From: CAYJMQ01 sp964371555
GTDB taxonomy: Bacteria > Bdellovibrionota > JACOXK01 > 2-02-FULL-40-11
Assembly (NCBI GenBank): GCA_964371555.1
Contig: CAYJMQ010000002.1
Location: 1-64,000, forward strand
DNA length: 64,000 nt
Reading direction: 5' to 3'
The translations under genes were made by a program, and so were the position numbers. The stretch's first letter is position 1. Every line of letters starts with the position of its first letter. Shown here piece after piece: positions 32,884-41,998 of this stretch. The notes beneath the pieces were generated by a model. It was not told where the DNA came from. It did not search any database and saw nothing but the letters and a program-made list of their open reading frames with translations.

Positions 32884-34163
32884 GCTGCATGGTCGGTTTT
32901 CTTATGATGCAGTGTCTGTACAAACCCGATGCCAAAAAAGAAGAGATAACAGGGGAGAAATAAGTCTCTATGACGAAAAGCGGCGCCAATGTTTCCTTCT
33001 GAAAGCGAAAATCCGACGACAAAAATGAAAATCGTCAAAACAATCGGGAAAAAGAACCGTGCGTAGGAGGTTAATGAAAGGCAGACGCCTCTCAGAAGAA
33101 AAAAGCAACCAAGCAGCATGAAAAGGCTTTGAGGGTATGCCATCAGTTGGTTTTTTGATTGTATGTCCCATAAAAAGGGGGAAAAGAGGGCATAGGCAAG
33201 CCCTTTCAGTAGGATGAAGAGCCACGAAGAGAAAATGGGGCGATCTCCCGAAAAAAGCCCTTCTTGAATGGCATAAGGAGCGCCTGACCTGTCTATTACA
33301 TGAGGGTACAAAAAGTAACCTGCGCTATCAGATAAGGCTACGTTCAACTGTTTGTCAACGAAAGGGTTCAGATGACGGTTTTTGACCAGAAAAGGGGTAA
33401 TGGTAAACGCACCGACCAGAAGGGAGATGAAAAGCTTCTGCCGCCCTTCAAATGTTCTAAATAGGGCTACCAGTAGGGACAATAGAAGGAATAGTGAAAA
33501 AAAAACGGATTTATGGGCAATGAAATACATCAGAAGTAAGGGAGGAGCCAGATAAAGTAATGGCCACTTCGGTTTTTCAAACAGAAGAAGGCAGATTCCA
33601 AGCAATACAACTACCAAGAGCAATAGGTAGGGCTCCTTAAATCCCCCCAACGAGTAATAAAAATAGCTTGGCCAAAATGAGAATAGTACTGAGACGAGTT
33701 TTGCTGTTTTTTTCCCAGAGAGCCTTAAACAGATAAAGTAAAAAATAATGGGGGTGAGGGATCCGACCAATATAGCAGTCATTTTTGTATAGATGATGGA
33801 AACCGAAAAAAAACAAAATATGAAATAATGAAGAAAGGACAAGATGGTTAAAGGGTTCATGAATCCAAAGCCATAAGGGTCATTATAGTCGGGCAATATG
33901 AGGTAGAGTAAATTTACGTTTGTCGTGTTGCTAATGTCATAGAGTTCGAGTCCCTTATAAAAGTAAAGGGCTTCGTCGCTGGAAATAAAACCTTCCGCTC
34001 CGCGCTGTTGTGCCTGGTAATAGAGATAACCCGCTATGACGAGGCGGGCAAGGAGCGAGAGAGAAAAAAGCATTATCAGAAATGGGGCATGATTCCCTCC
34101 TTTGAGATAAAGAGCGGTAAAGAGAATTAAAAGACAAATAAGAAAGAAAAGATAAAAAGTCAT
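32862..34163 (-). CDS. GT-C-like polytopic membrane protein
   Basis: A 433-residue protein with roughly ten membrane helices. After the second helix the loop reads ISSDEALYFYKGLELYD (~59-75), the D-E-A-x-Y pattern of GT39-like GT-C transferases. It is the last gene of a four-gene minus-strand operon (GT2, methyltransferase, GT-C, GT-C), with a 4-base overlap to the preceding gene. The family assignment rests on topology and this loop alone. Confidence 0.65.
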   Translation of the reverse strand: MTFYLFFLICLLILFTALYLKGGNHAPFLIMLFSLSLLARLVIAGYLYYQAQQRGAEGFISSDEALYFYKGLELYDISNTTNVNLLYLILPDYNDPYGFGFMNPLTILSFLHYFIFCFFSVSIIYTKMTAILVGSLTPIIFYFICLRLSGKKTAKLVSVLFSFWPSYFYYSLGGFKEPYLLLLVVVLLGICLLLFEKPKWPLLYLAPPLLLMYFIAHKSVFFSLFLLLSLLVALFRTFEGRQKLFISLLVGAFTITPFLVKNRHLNPFVDKQLNVALSDSAGYFLYPHVIDRSGAPYAIQEGLFSGDRPIFSSWLFILLKGLAYALFSPFLWDIQSKNQLMAYPQSLFMLLGCFFLLRGVCLSLTSYARFFFPIVLTIFIFVVGFSLSEGNIGAAFRHRDLFLPCYLFFFGIGFVQTLHHKKTDHAAYFTARL

Positions 34164-35692
34164 AATTTCAATCTCTTTCCATCATTAAAATTATTTCCAA
34201 AGACATCATAAAAATCGATCATGAGCGTGCCTGCGACCGGCAGTGTAATTGTTTCTGGCGCCACATTCCGATATCCGGAAAGCTTTGTGACCGAAAAGAT
34301 CATTCTACCTTCGGTCTGTCTCGGAGTCTCTACGGCGACATATGTCCCCTTTTTCATCTCGCCGGTGACAAGCCGAACCATTGAGATCAATCCCCAATCT
34401 TCGATTGCTTGGGCCCCATAGTAGGTATTTAAATAGTTCTCGCGTTTTCGGAGCCAACTATAATCGATTTGACGCGTAAAGCTTTCTATGTCGATTACAA
34501 TATTCTTTGCCTGCATGAGCTTTTCTCTTTTTTCTATCAGCGTTTCATAGATAGCGCGGTTGAGCCGGCAAGCCACAACCTGCGTCCAGGCTCCCCCCTG
34601 GCATGTGATCATAAAAATGATAAGCAGTGTCAAGAGAACCGGCTTTTGATACCTCTTCATCCGGCTAAAGACCCAGAGAAGAAACGAGCCTATACCGATA
34701 GAAGGTAAAACAAGATGCCTTGCCCCCACCCCACCCCAGGAATTAATGAGAATCGGTAAAGCAAAGGAAAAGAATATGATCACTGAAAGCGGAAGGAATC
34801 TGGCATCTATTTTTTTGAAAGAGCGATTTTTGATCGCTGCCATAAAGATCGCAATGGCAAGGAAATTCAAGAGAATGATGATCAAAAGCCATGGGCTTTC
34901 GATTGTGAAGAATTTGTAAAGACCATATAGGAGATTTCTTGCCATATAGCGCCCCGTGTAATGATGTGCGAGATCAACCAGATTGAAAGGGATCATTGAA
35001 AATGAGGGCGAGTGCGTATGAACGGGACTGAGAGCGCCCAAGCCAAAAACATTCGTAAGCTTAAATAAAAGGTAAAAAGCGGATGGAATAATAAAAAGGA
35101 GGGAGACTTTGAGCTTTTCCCTCTTGAAGAGAAAAACATAGCTTATGAGGATGATCGGTAAAAAGAAGCCGGGTTCATAGAAAAAGATCGCAAAAGAATA
35201 TGAGGCGATTGAATACCAGAGGTATTTTCTTTTTTCGGATTGGGTATAATAAACGGTGAAAAGAAAGCTCAGGACATGAAAAATATTGGCAATGTCCATC
35301 ACGGTGTAAACGGGAATATGGTACATCTCAAGCTTATTCGGAAGCAGACAAAAAATAATGGCGCCAACGACCGCTAAGAAGGAATCGTTCAAGAGCGCCT
35401 CTAATAATAGAAAAATAGCGATGAGAAGAGCGGAGCTCAAAATTACCATCAACATGAATCCGATTTGCGGCTCGCCGTAAGAGAGTTTTTCCTGAAGCAT
35501 CAGGAAAATAAAAGAGAGGGGACGGTCTGGCTGCCTCAAGGCATTGGAGAAGATCTCCTGATATGAGAGTTCATCTGCCTTTACCGATAAGGCGTAATCG
35601 TCGTTACCGATCGATGCGCGTTCAAATGGCAGAAAGTGCGCTAAAATATTGAGACAGATCAGAAAAACAAAAACCTTAGTTCTGTTAAACAT
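34160..35692 (-). CDS. GT-C-like polytopic membrane protein
   Basis: A 510-residue protein starting at ATG 35692, directly before FNRTKVFVFLICLNIL, the first membrane helix; the open frame extends to 35722 but that would overlap the methyltransferase by 38 bases. The first loop has SIGNDDYALSVKADELSY, an acidic pair in the GT-C position. About ten helices are followed by a ~120-residue extracytoplasmic C-terminal domain. Its product is likely transfer of a lipid-linked sugar; this is moderate-confidence inference from topology. Confidence 0.65.
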   Translation of the reverse strand: MFNRTKVFVFLICLNILAHFLPFERASIGNDDYALSVKADELSYQEIFSNALRQPDRPLSFIFLMLQEKLSYGEPQIGFMLMVILSSALLIAIFLLLEALLNDSFLAVVGAIIFCLLPNKLEMYHIPVYTVMDIANIFHVLSFLFTVYYTQSEKRKYLWYSIASYSFAIFFYEPGFFLPIILISYVFLFKREKLKVSLLFIIPSAFYLLFKLTNVFGLGALSPVHTHSPSFSMIPFNLVDLAHHYTGRYMARNLLYGLYKFFTIESPWLLIIILLNFLAIAIFMAAIKNRSFKKIDARFLPLSVIIFFSFALPILINSWGGVGARHLVLPSIGIGSFLLWVFSRMKRYQKPVLLTLLIIFMITCQGGAWTQVVACRLNRAIYETLIEKREKLMQAKNIVIDIESFTRQIDYSWLRKRENYLNTYYGAQAIEDWGLISMVRLVTGEMKKGTYVAVETPRQTEGRMIFSVTKLSGYRNVAPETITLPVAGTLMIDFYDVFGNNFNDGKRLKL

Positions 35693-36578
35693 TTTTTTGA
35701 GCGATGACCAGCATAATATCAAATAGATTCATTTTTAAAGCGATTTTTGAAAAGCGGGACTGTGAAAAGCGTTGATACCAGGCCGAGGCAAATGACCATT
35801 TGTATGAAGTGATAAACCGAAAGAATAAGTAGTCGAGTGTCAAATGGAGACCGGGATAGCAGATCTCTTTTGCCGTAAAACCCCCTTGTTCCAGTAATTT
35901 TCGAATCGTATCTGTGTCGAAGTAGGAAAGATGCTGGGGAATATTATAGAGGTGCCATTTCCGTCCAGAAAGTCTGGCCACAAGGCTTCCGACATCGCCT
36001 GTTGTCAGTGCGACGATCCCTCCCGGTTTTACGATATTTCCGATCAATTTGATCGTTTTAACCGGCTGAGCAACATGCTCTATGACATCCCACATTGTGA
36101 CAACATCAAATTGTGTTGTCAGATGTTTAAGTTCCTCTACCCCCCCTTCATAAACCTCGAATCCCTTTTGTCTTGCCATCTTTGCGGCGTATGCGGATAT
36201 TTCAGAGCCGGATACATCCCAATATTTTGAGGCTGCTTCGAGAAATGTACCCGTTGCGCACCCCACATCGAGCAGGGAGCCCCCATCGCTGAATTTTCTG
36301 ATCTGTTTGATTCTCTCAAGAAACGTGGCATGAAAGCTCTTCGATTCATTTTCGTAGTGACTGTACCCATGTTTTTTCCCGGTATCGTTGAAAAAATCCT
36401 CTGCGTAATACTCTTTTAAAAATGTGGGGGTAGGATCAAAATTTAAGAAAACAAGGTTGCACGCTTTGCAACGGCAAACTTCGTGTTGATCCTTTACAAA
36501 AAGAGGGATCAGTTGCCCGGTGGTATCAGATGAGCCGCAGAGTCTGCAAAAATCGAGTTTTTTAATGGTATTTTCCAA
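35685..36578 (-). CDS. zinc-ribbon SAM-dependent methyltransferase
   Basis: A 297-residue protein. It opens with a Cys4 zinc-binding segment (CRLCGSS ... CRCKAC, about residues 11-40) as in C-methyltransferases of deoxysugar pathways (Methyltransf_13/23 layout). The SAM motif is LLDVGCATGTFLEAA (~101-115), then EVYEGGVEEL and MWDVIEHVAQP. Lacking the C-terminal half typical of TylC3-type enzymes, it may instead be a simple methyltransferase. It overlaps the GT2 gene by 17 bases and the next gene by 8 bases. Confidence 0.82.
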   Translation of the reverse strand: MENTIKKLDFCRLCGSSDTTGQLIPLFVKDQHEVCRCKACNLVFLNFDPTPTFLKEYYAEDFFNDTGKKHGYSHYENESKSFHATFLERIKQIRKFSDGGSLLDVGCATGTFLEAASKYWDVSGSEISAYAAKMARQKGFEVYEGGVEELKHLTTQFDVVTMWDVIEHVAQPVKTIKLIGNIVKPGGIVALTTGDVGSLVARLSGRKWHLYNIPQHLSYFDTDTIRKLLEQGGFTAKEICYPGLHLTLDYLFFRFITSYKWSFASAWYQRFSQSRFSKIALKMNLFDIMLVIAQKNV

Positions 36579-37311
36579 GATAGTAGTTCAATTTTATTTT
36601 TATTAAATCACGAAACGATCCAAAGGTATCGACAACGGGAGAGACTTTACTCCCCTCCATATGATACCACCGGACTGGCAATTCAAAGGTTTTATAATTG
36701 AAAAGCTTTGCCAGGAAAAGAATCTCTGAATCATAAGACCAGCGTTCAACCGCTGCCCGCTTAAACAAATTTTTCGCAACAGGCGTCCGAAATCCTTTGA
36801 AGCCGCAGGTAATATCTGTAAACCGGAGCCCCAGGAAAAAATTTGTCATCATCGTGAAGCCCTTGCCTAAAATTCTTCTTGGAATTCTTTGTTTGACCAT
36901 CGTTTGTGTCAGCAGATGTTTTTTGGTTCCGACAACAATGTCGTATGAGTCGAGTAAGGCGAGGCATCTTTCGATTTCATCCAAATGAATTGAAAAATCG
37001 GCATCCATGACGATTACTTTGTCCCCTCCTGCCTGCAGGATCCCTTGTTTTACAGCGCAGCCCTTTCCCCGGTTGGGTTGATAACTTACGATTTTAACAG
37101 ACGGCTGGAGCAGATTTTTTTTAAATTCTTCCAGAATATTCAATGTTTGGTCGGTCGATCCGTCATTGACAAAGACGATCTCAGCGCGCTCCGGGAGTTT
37201 TTTTTGAATATGTGTCTGAAACGAGGAGAGATTTGGTTTAAGGCGCTTTGCCTCATTGAAACAGGGGATGACAATACTCAATTCATCTCTTTCAAGAGGG
37301 GCCATACTCAT
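36562..37311 (-). CDS. GT2 polyprenyl-phosphate glucosyltransferase-like (ALG5/DPG type)
   Basis: A 249-residue GT-A enzyme: SIVIPCFNEAKRL, FVNDGSTDQT, NRGKGCAVKQGIL, and VMDADFSIHLDEI carry the nucleotide- and metal-binding sites; TDITCGFKGFR and RWSYDSEILFLA match dolichyl/polyprenyl-phosphate glucosyltransferases such as ALG5. It would load a hexose onto a polyprenyl phosphate, supplying the two GT-C proteins that follow in the same operon. First gene of the operon. Confidence 0.85.
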   Translation of the reverse strand: MSMAPLERDELSIVIPCFNEAKRLKPNLSSFQTHIQKKLPERAEIVFVNDGSTDQTLNILEEFKKNLLQPSVKIVSYQPNRGKGCAVKQGILQAGGDKVIVMDADFSIHLDEIERCLALLDSYDIVVGTKKHLLTQTMVKQRIPRRILGKGFTMMTNFFLGLRFTDITCGFKGFRTPVAKNLFKRAAVERWSYDSEILFLAKLFNYKTFELPVRWYHMEGSKVSPVVDTFGSFRDLIKIKLNYYLGKYH

Positions 37312-37380
37312 TAAACGGCTATCTTAAAGAGAAACGCATGGCAAGATTAAATTAGACTTGCATGATATCCAAAGAGCCTT

Positions 37381-38163
37381 CTATGTTGGAAGGGATCCTT
37401 CTTTGTTCGCGTGATTTCTCAAGGGGCTGATCGGTTGGGGAAAGGGGGGGGAAAGAGGGGGAGAAAGGGGAGGGCGCAAACCGTGATCCGGCATACCGAG
37501 TTCCTGAAAGCCGATCGTATATTTTGAATTCTTCGTTACGCGGAAGGGAAAAAAGTTCATGACGTTCGCAGCCGATATATCATGATGCCGGGCATATTTT
37601 AGCTCGATGACGGTGTCATAGCATTTAGCCCAATGAAACATTTGTTGGGATAATTTAAATATTCTTGCGGTTATTAATTCTGAATCAACCGTCAAACGAA
37701 ATTGTCTATCAAAAGATTGATAATATTTTCGTTTGTAGCGATTGACCAAAACTGGCATGAGAAGTTCCATGAGATTTTTTGTTGTCAGGCCGATTTCGGA
37801 TTCTAGAATAGTCTCTTTTAGAATGTCAGCCATCTTATCATCTTTAAGGAAAGAAAAGGGCTTCAAATCATATTGTTTCTTAACTGTCAGAGAATTCTTT
37901 TTTATTTTGAGTTCCAATACGGGTTTTGAAATATCACCCCACAATTGGCCATACCAACGAACCCGGATCTTTTGGCGATAGGGATGCCCCTCAATGGAAT
38001 CTCGATAACACTCACTGTCATGGGTGTCAAAATAGATATTGTTAATATATCGTTCATGATAGATTTCAGAAAATGCCAGTGGATGTAGTCGGATCAGTAA
38101 TTCTATTTGGGGACGTGTTAACTCTTTTGTAACAAATTTATTCTCGTATCGTATGTCACTCAT
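37381..38163 (-). CDS. VTC-domain protein (polyphosphate polymerase-like)
   Basis: A 260-residue protein of the VTC/CYTH-like tunnel-fold family: RYENKFVTKEL, IYFDTHDSECYRDS, YRQKIRVRWYG, VLELKIKK and VNRYKRKYY carry the basic and acidic residues lining the tunnel; VIELKYAR closes it. Relatives polymerise phosphate from ATP. The C-terminus carries a proline-rich RPPLSPPLSPPFPQP tail from a G/C-rich low-complexity DNA stretch (37430-37475). It is the last gene of a DUF4956-CotH-VTC module, overlapping the CotH gene by 8 bases. The same three-gene set recurs in other bacteria (known of the families), but its joint function is not established. Confidence 0.82.
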   Translation of the reverse strand: MSDIRYENKFVTKELTRPQIELLIRLHPLAFSEIYHERYINNIYFDTHDSECYRDSIEGHPYRQKIRVRWYGQLWGDISKPVLELKIKKNSLTVKKQYDLKPFSFLKDDKMADILKETILESEIGLTTKNLMELLMPVLVNRYKRKYYQSFDRQFRLTVDSELITARIFKLSQQMFHWAKCYDTVIELKYARHHDISAANVMNFFPFRVTKNSKYTIGFQELGMPDHGLRPPLSPPLSPPFPQPISPLRNHANKEGSLPT

Positions 38164-40774
38164 TTGCGTACAATAATTTCTTTATGTTGCTCTGTTTTTC
38201 ATTTAGGGGAATCTCTTTGCCATTCAATGTCAGAGAGGAATCATTCTCAACGAGATGGTTTCGCACAACATTGTTTATTGTAAGTTTGTTACACTCCATC
38301 GATGCTGGCCCAAATTCAGGTTTTTTGCGGAAGACAGCTATGCCAATCTCACTGTTTTTAATAGAACTATCAAATAGAGAGACTCGGCTTAAATCCTTGC
38401 TCGCTATCCCTATTTTTGAGCTTTCTATTTCAATATGTCTGGCTTGAACAAGGCTATTTTCACCCGCACTGATCCCTTTATCCCGGATATGCGACATAAA
38501 AAGCCGATCTAATTCGATCACACTTCCAGAAAAATCGAGGGCATCCCCACCGATGTTTGTAAACATTGTATCTATAATTTCCCCTTTAGTGAAATCCCCA
38601 TCCACTGCGTCGCTCAAGATATTGCTAAATAGGGATGAATGGATTTTAAATTCCGAGCGAAAGATATTCAGGTAATCATCCCCCTTTTTATTATTCAGAA
38701 ATTTTGTGTGATAAATTTCAACCGGGGATTCGTAAAACGTAATGGCCCCGGTTAAGATCCAATTCTTTTCAGAGGGAGCATTTAAACCATGAAAGACGAG
38801 ATGTTTTAGTATCGATTTTTCACGGGCTTTTAAAACCACAAGCCCCTCACCTGTAAAATCAGATGAATGAATCGAAATCGGTTCTTGAACAGAACCCAAA
38901 AAATAGAGGGGTGAATAAGAAATAATTTTTGCTCTCTTCCTTAAGTCAATTTTTGTTCCGGGAAAGCAATAAACGGTATATCCAGGCGGTATAATAAGGG
39001 GATGATTGAGGTTCCAAGATCCCTGTCGAATCAGGATTTCCTTTTTGGAATCATTCATCGTCATAAAAGGGACCGTATGGCTGTTGGGGTCTTGACGAAG
39101 TAGATCGCTGCTCACATCAACAAGAGCTTCTTGCCGTTGGGGCGAGATCGGCGCAATTTTCTCTTCTTTTCCACCCAACATTTTGTATGCCAGTTTAAAG
39201 TGATCGATGTTTTTATCTAAAGTCGCTTTTGGATGCTCTTGGGGATAGAACGTGAAGTTATGAAATTCGAGAGGTTGCGCTTCTTTTTTTGGATCTAAAA
39301 TGATTCTTGTTTTTGGTGTGAGTTTTAAGGAGCCTTTATAGAGGAGATGGGATATTTCGACCGGCAGGGCTTGAATATTGGCGACCTCTAAAATGAGATG
39401 GTTATCATCAATTCCTCTCTCATATGCCAAAAGCCCGTTCAAGGGGTTCAGTAATTGTTTGATAAACGCTTGATTTGCATAGAGGTACTTCGTTGTATAG
39501 TGGAAATAGGGGAAATCTTTATAGAGGATGGAAAGTTTTTTCTGTAACTCTGCATTCAAATCCTTAAGAAGACGATCTAAGTATTCCTTTTCAGAAATTC
39601 GATATAGTTCTGATAAATATTTTTCCAACAAAATCGGATTGCTAAAAATGCGACGATGATGCTCTTTTGAAATATAACTATCACGATTTTCCAAATAGTG
39701 AATGGTTTGAATATAAAAACCCCTCCCCTTATCGAAAGCAATCGGTTCTAGCTTGGAAGTGATTGGGTTGTAATAAAATCGTAGATTTGGCCACCCCAAT
39801 GCATGTGATCCATCCATAAGATCGCTGATGGCATAAAAAGTAGCCAGTTTATCTACGTCGATCAATTTGTGAACTGCAAGAGCGCCATTTCGAAATTCAT
39901 TTAAGAGGGCTTTAGCCTGAATCATTTCTGAGGCGGGGGTATTTTTCTTATCATAATCTAAAATGGGCGCCGACATAATATATTCATCAAAAAGTCTATT
40001 GGCGGCGTCAGGGATGCGGTTCGAACTGTAGCGAGCTCCAAAATAAGTATCAAAAAAAAGATTTTCATCGAAACGTACAATAGCGCCTGTACGTCGGGCA
40101 TTGCTCTCAATCGTCAATTTATCAAAATGTTCTTCTAGTGCATAAATGCCCAGTGTTTTTCCATTTAAAATAACTTTAACAAAATCATATCTCAATGCTG
40201 CGATGCCCTCCCTCTTTAGGGCCTCATGATAGATCCATTCATAGATATAATTTCGTGTCTTTGGGTGTTGGAGAGAAATTTTTTTCATTCCTCTCCATGT
40301 TTCGTTTCCTTTGATCTTTACACGAAATGACCACCGATCTCCTTGCCAATGATCTGACAGATCCCCTTTGAGTCGCAGTTCTATATTGTAGGTCTTATCG
40401 TTGTAACGGAGTTTGGCATTTACAAAGTCATCGTCTTTGCTGTCAAGTTGGCCTGTCTTTAACGCAATATCCCGTTTTTTTTCCAATTTTTGATAATTTA
40501 CAAAACTGATATCAATATAAATCGTTTTAACATCTGCAAATAACCCCCTTAGAAAATTAAGGGGGACCTTTATATTTTCCAAAAAGAGGGGTTTTAACAC
40601 ATCACTTGTTGATCCCAGTTTTGTTGAAAATACCCCCAAGATATAAGAGACTAGAAACCCACCCACAACAAAGACAAGGATGAGAAACCGTCGAATCTTT
40701 TGTATGTATTTCCAGCCAGAGAAGATAGTCTTGCGCCAGAATAGATAATCAGGGGGCTCATTTTTGAGGAGCAT
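38156..40774 (-). CDS. CotH-kinase-like protein with C-terminal beta-helix
   Basis: An 872-residue protein. A transmembrane helix at ~23-45 (RRFLILVFVVGGFLVSYIL) would leave the rest outside. Residues ~100-430 are the CotH atypical kinase domain: GDLSDHWQG, WSFRVKIKG, GIYALEEHFDK, DLMDGSHALGWPNLRFYYNP and IAFDKGRGF (the retained Asp is the likely metal ligand). Residues ~600-860 show irregular repeats typical of a right-handed parallel beta-helix (polysaccharide-binding or -cleaving fold). It is much longer than spore-coat CotH. It may phosphorylate a surface protein or glycan (inference). Middle gene of the DUF4956-CotH-VTC module. Confidence 0.83.
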   Translation of the reverse strand: MLLKNEPPDYLFWRKTIFSGWKYIQKIRRFLILVFVVGGFLVSYILGVFSTKLGSTSDVLKPLFLENIKVPLNFLRGLFADVKTIYIDISFVNYQKLEKKRDIALKTGQLDSKDDDFVNAKLRYNDKTYNIELRLKGDLSDHWQGDRWSFRVKIKGNETWRGMKKISLQHPKTRNYIYEWIYHEALKREGIAALRYDFVKVILNGKTLGIYALEEHFDKLTIESNARRTGAIVRFDENLFFDTYFGARYSSNRIPDAANRLFDEYIMSAPILDYDKKNTPASEMIQAKALLNEFRNGALAVHKLIDVDKLATFYAISDLMDGSHALGWPNLRFYYNPITSKLEPIAFDKGRGFYIQTIHYLENRDSYISKEHHRRIFSNPILLEKYLSELYRISEKEYLDRLLKDLNAELQKKLSILYKDFPYFHYTTKYLYANQAFIKQLLNPLNGLLAYERGIDDNHLILEVANIQALPVEISHLLYKGSLKLTPKTRIILDPKKEAQPLEFHNFTFYPQEHPKATLDKNIDHFKLAYKMLGGKEEKIAPISPQRQEALVDVSSDLLRQDPNSHTVPFMTMNDSKKEILIRQGSWNLNHPLIIPPGYTVYCFPGTKIDLRKRAKIISYSPLYFLGSVQEPISIHSSDFTGEGLVVLKAREKSILKHLVFHGLNAPSEKNWILTGAITFYESPVEIYHTKFLNNKKGDDYLNIFRSEFKIHSSLFSNILSDAVDGDFTKGEIIDTMFTNIGGDALDFSGSVIELDRLFMSHIRDKGISAGENSLVQARHIEIESSKIGIASKDLSRVSLFDSSIKNSEIGIAVFRKKPEFGPASMECNKLTINNVVRNHLVENDSSLTLNGKEIPLNEKQSNIKKLLYANE

Positions 40775-40776
40775 TT

Positions 40777-41463
40777 TTAGAAAATACCTTTGTTATCTAA
40801 AAAGGTGAATCTAAGGGAGGTGTCCAACGTCTGAAGGGATTTTTTGGTTTCTTCAATTTTTTGAGGATCATTAAACTCAACGAGGAACGAGGCATCGATT
40901 GTGCGATTGTTCTCATCGAAACGTTTTAAATTGACGGTTGTGCAGTGTTTTTTGAGGATGAAGATGATTTGACTGAGTGTGACATCTGTTTGAGAGGGGC
41001 TCGAAACGGTTAAGAAGAGATTCTGAGAATCAAATGACTGTGAATAGAGATTTTTTATATAAATGACGGCAACAATAAAAAGAAAAGCAACAAGGGTGAT
41101 CGTTCTTTGGCCAGCTCCCAATCCAAGTCCAATAGCTATGGCCAAAAAAAGATAAGAAAGCTCTTCGGGTTCCTTGATTGCCGCACGGAATCTCACAATA
41201 GAAAGGGCTCCAACCAGACCGAGCGATAGAGCCAAGGATGATTTAACGATCATAATGACCACAAGTGTTGTCAGCGTGATCAGCACAAAATTGCTTGCAA
41301 AGAATCTCCTGTTAGAGAGCGAACGACCATATTTGGTATAGATGATGGCCAATGTATAGGCCAATATCGCAGCAAGGGACAGATTAATCAAGAAATCAGG
41401 AAGTGAAAGGGCGCTGGATCCTGCAGCTTCTGATTGAATGAGAGAGTCAATTTTTGGATTCAT
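40777..41463 (-). CDS. DUF4956 membrane protein
   Basis: A 228-residue protein with about four membrane helices (residues ~25-150), including SLALSLGLVGALSIVRFRAAIKEPEELSYLF, the conserved G-A-L-S-I-V-R-F-R-xx-I-K-x-P-x-E signature of DUF4956, then a cytoplasmic ferredoxin-like tail. Family function is unknown. First gene of the module, ending 2 bases before the CotH start. Confidence 0.82.
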   Translation of the reverse strand: MNPKIDSLIQSEAAGSSALSLPDFLINLSLAAILAYTLAIIYTKYGRSLSNRRFFASNFVLITLTTLVVIMIVKSSLALSLGLVGALSIVRFRAAIKEPEELSYLFLAIAIGLGLGAGQRTITLVAFLFIVAVIYIKNLYSQSFDSQNLFLTVSSPSQTDVTLSQIIFILKKHCTTVNLKRFDENNRTIDASFLVEFNDPQKIEETKKSLQTLDTSLRFTFLDNKGIF

Positions 41464-41548
41464 TTCTATTAAATGCAGAGAAATCCTATTTTAAAAGATA
41501 CTGGGAGTCAATGCTAACTTATTTTATGGGCCTAGATGGGAGCGTCCG

Positions 41549-41998
41549 CTATCTGTCCACCCGTTCCCAGCGGTAGGGGACACTATCGCCGTATGGGGGA
41601 TAGCGTTTCATCTCTTTCGGGTCGTGTGGAAAGTTTGCGCAGTTTGCGACAATGGCAGTCTCCCTCCCGATGACCTTGTAGCCATTGATCACTCCAGGCG
41701 GGATCCGGGTGAGCTGATAATTGTTTTCACCGGTAAAAATTTCCATGAGAGTTTTGTATGTTTTGGAATCGGCCCTGTTGTCATAGAGCACAAGTTTAAT
41801 CATCCCTTTTATCACGGCATAAAATTGGGTCTGATAGGTATGTTCGTGCCATCCCTTGATGACGCCCGGATAGGCGGTCGAAAAATATATTTCCCCAAAC
41901 TTTTCGAAATGGGGGTCGTTTGCGCGAAGCATGTGCAGGATGCTCCCCCTCTCATCGCAAATCCTTTTAAGCGGAACAATCAGGACGTCTTGAATCAT
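41549..41998 (-). CDS. dTDP-4-dehydrorhamnose 3,5-epimerase-like cupin
   Basis: A 149-residue cupin. IKGWHEHTYQTQFYAVIKG holds the active-site-type His, and the VLYDNR and IPPGVINGYKV segments match RmlC-like/WxcM-like proteins that act on 4-keto sugar nucleotides; FSTAYPGV is the family's opening motif. The chain is shorter than canonical RmlC (~180), so it may be an isomerase or binding protein of the broader family. Last gene of a minus-strand operon, overlapping the epimerase by 4 bases. Confidence 0.78.
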   Translation of the reverse strand: MIQDVLIVPLKRICDERGSILHMLRANDPHFEKFGEIYFSTAYPGVIKGWHEHTYQTQFYAVIKGMIKLVLYDNRADSKTYKTLMEIFTGENNYQLTRIPPGVINGYKVIGRETAIVANCANFPHDPKEMKRYPPYGDSVPYRWERVDR

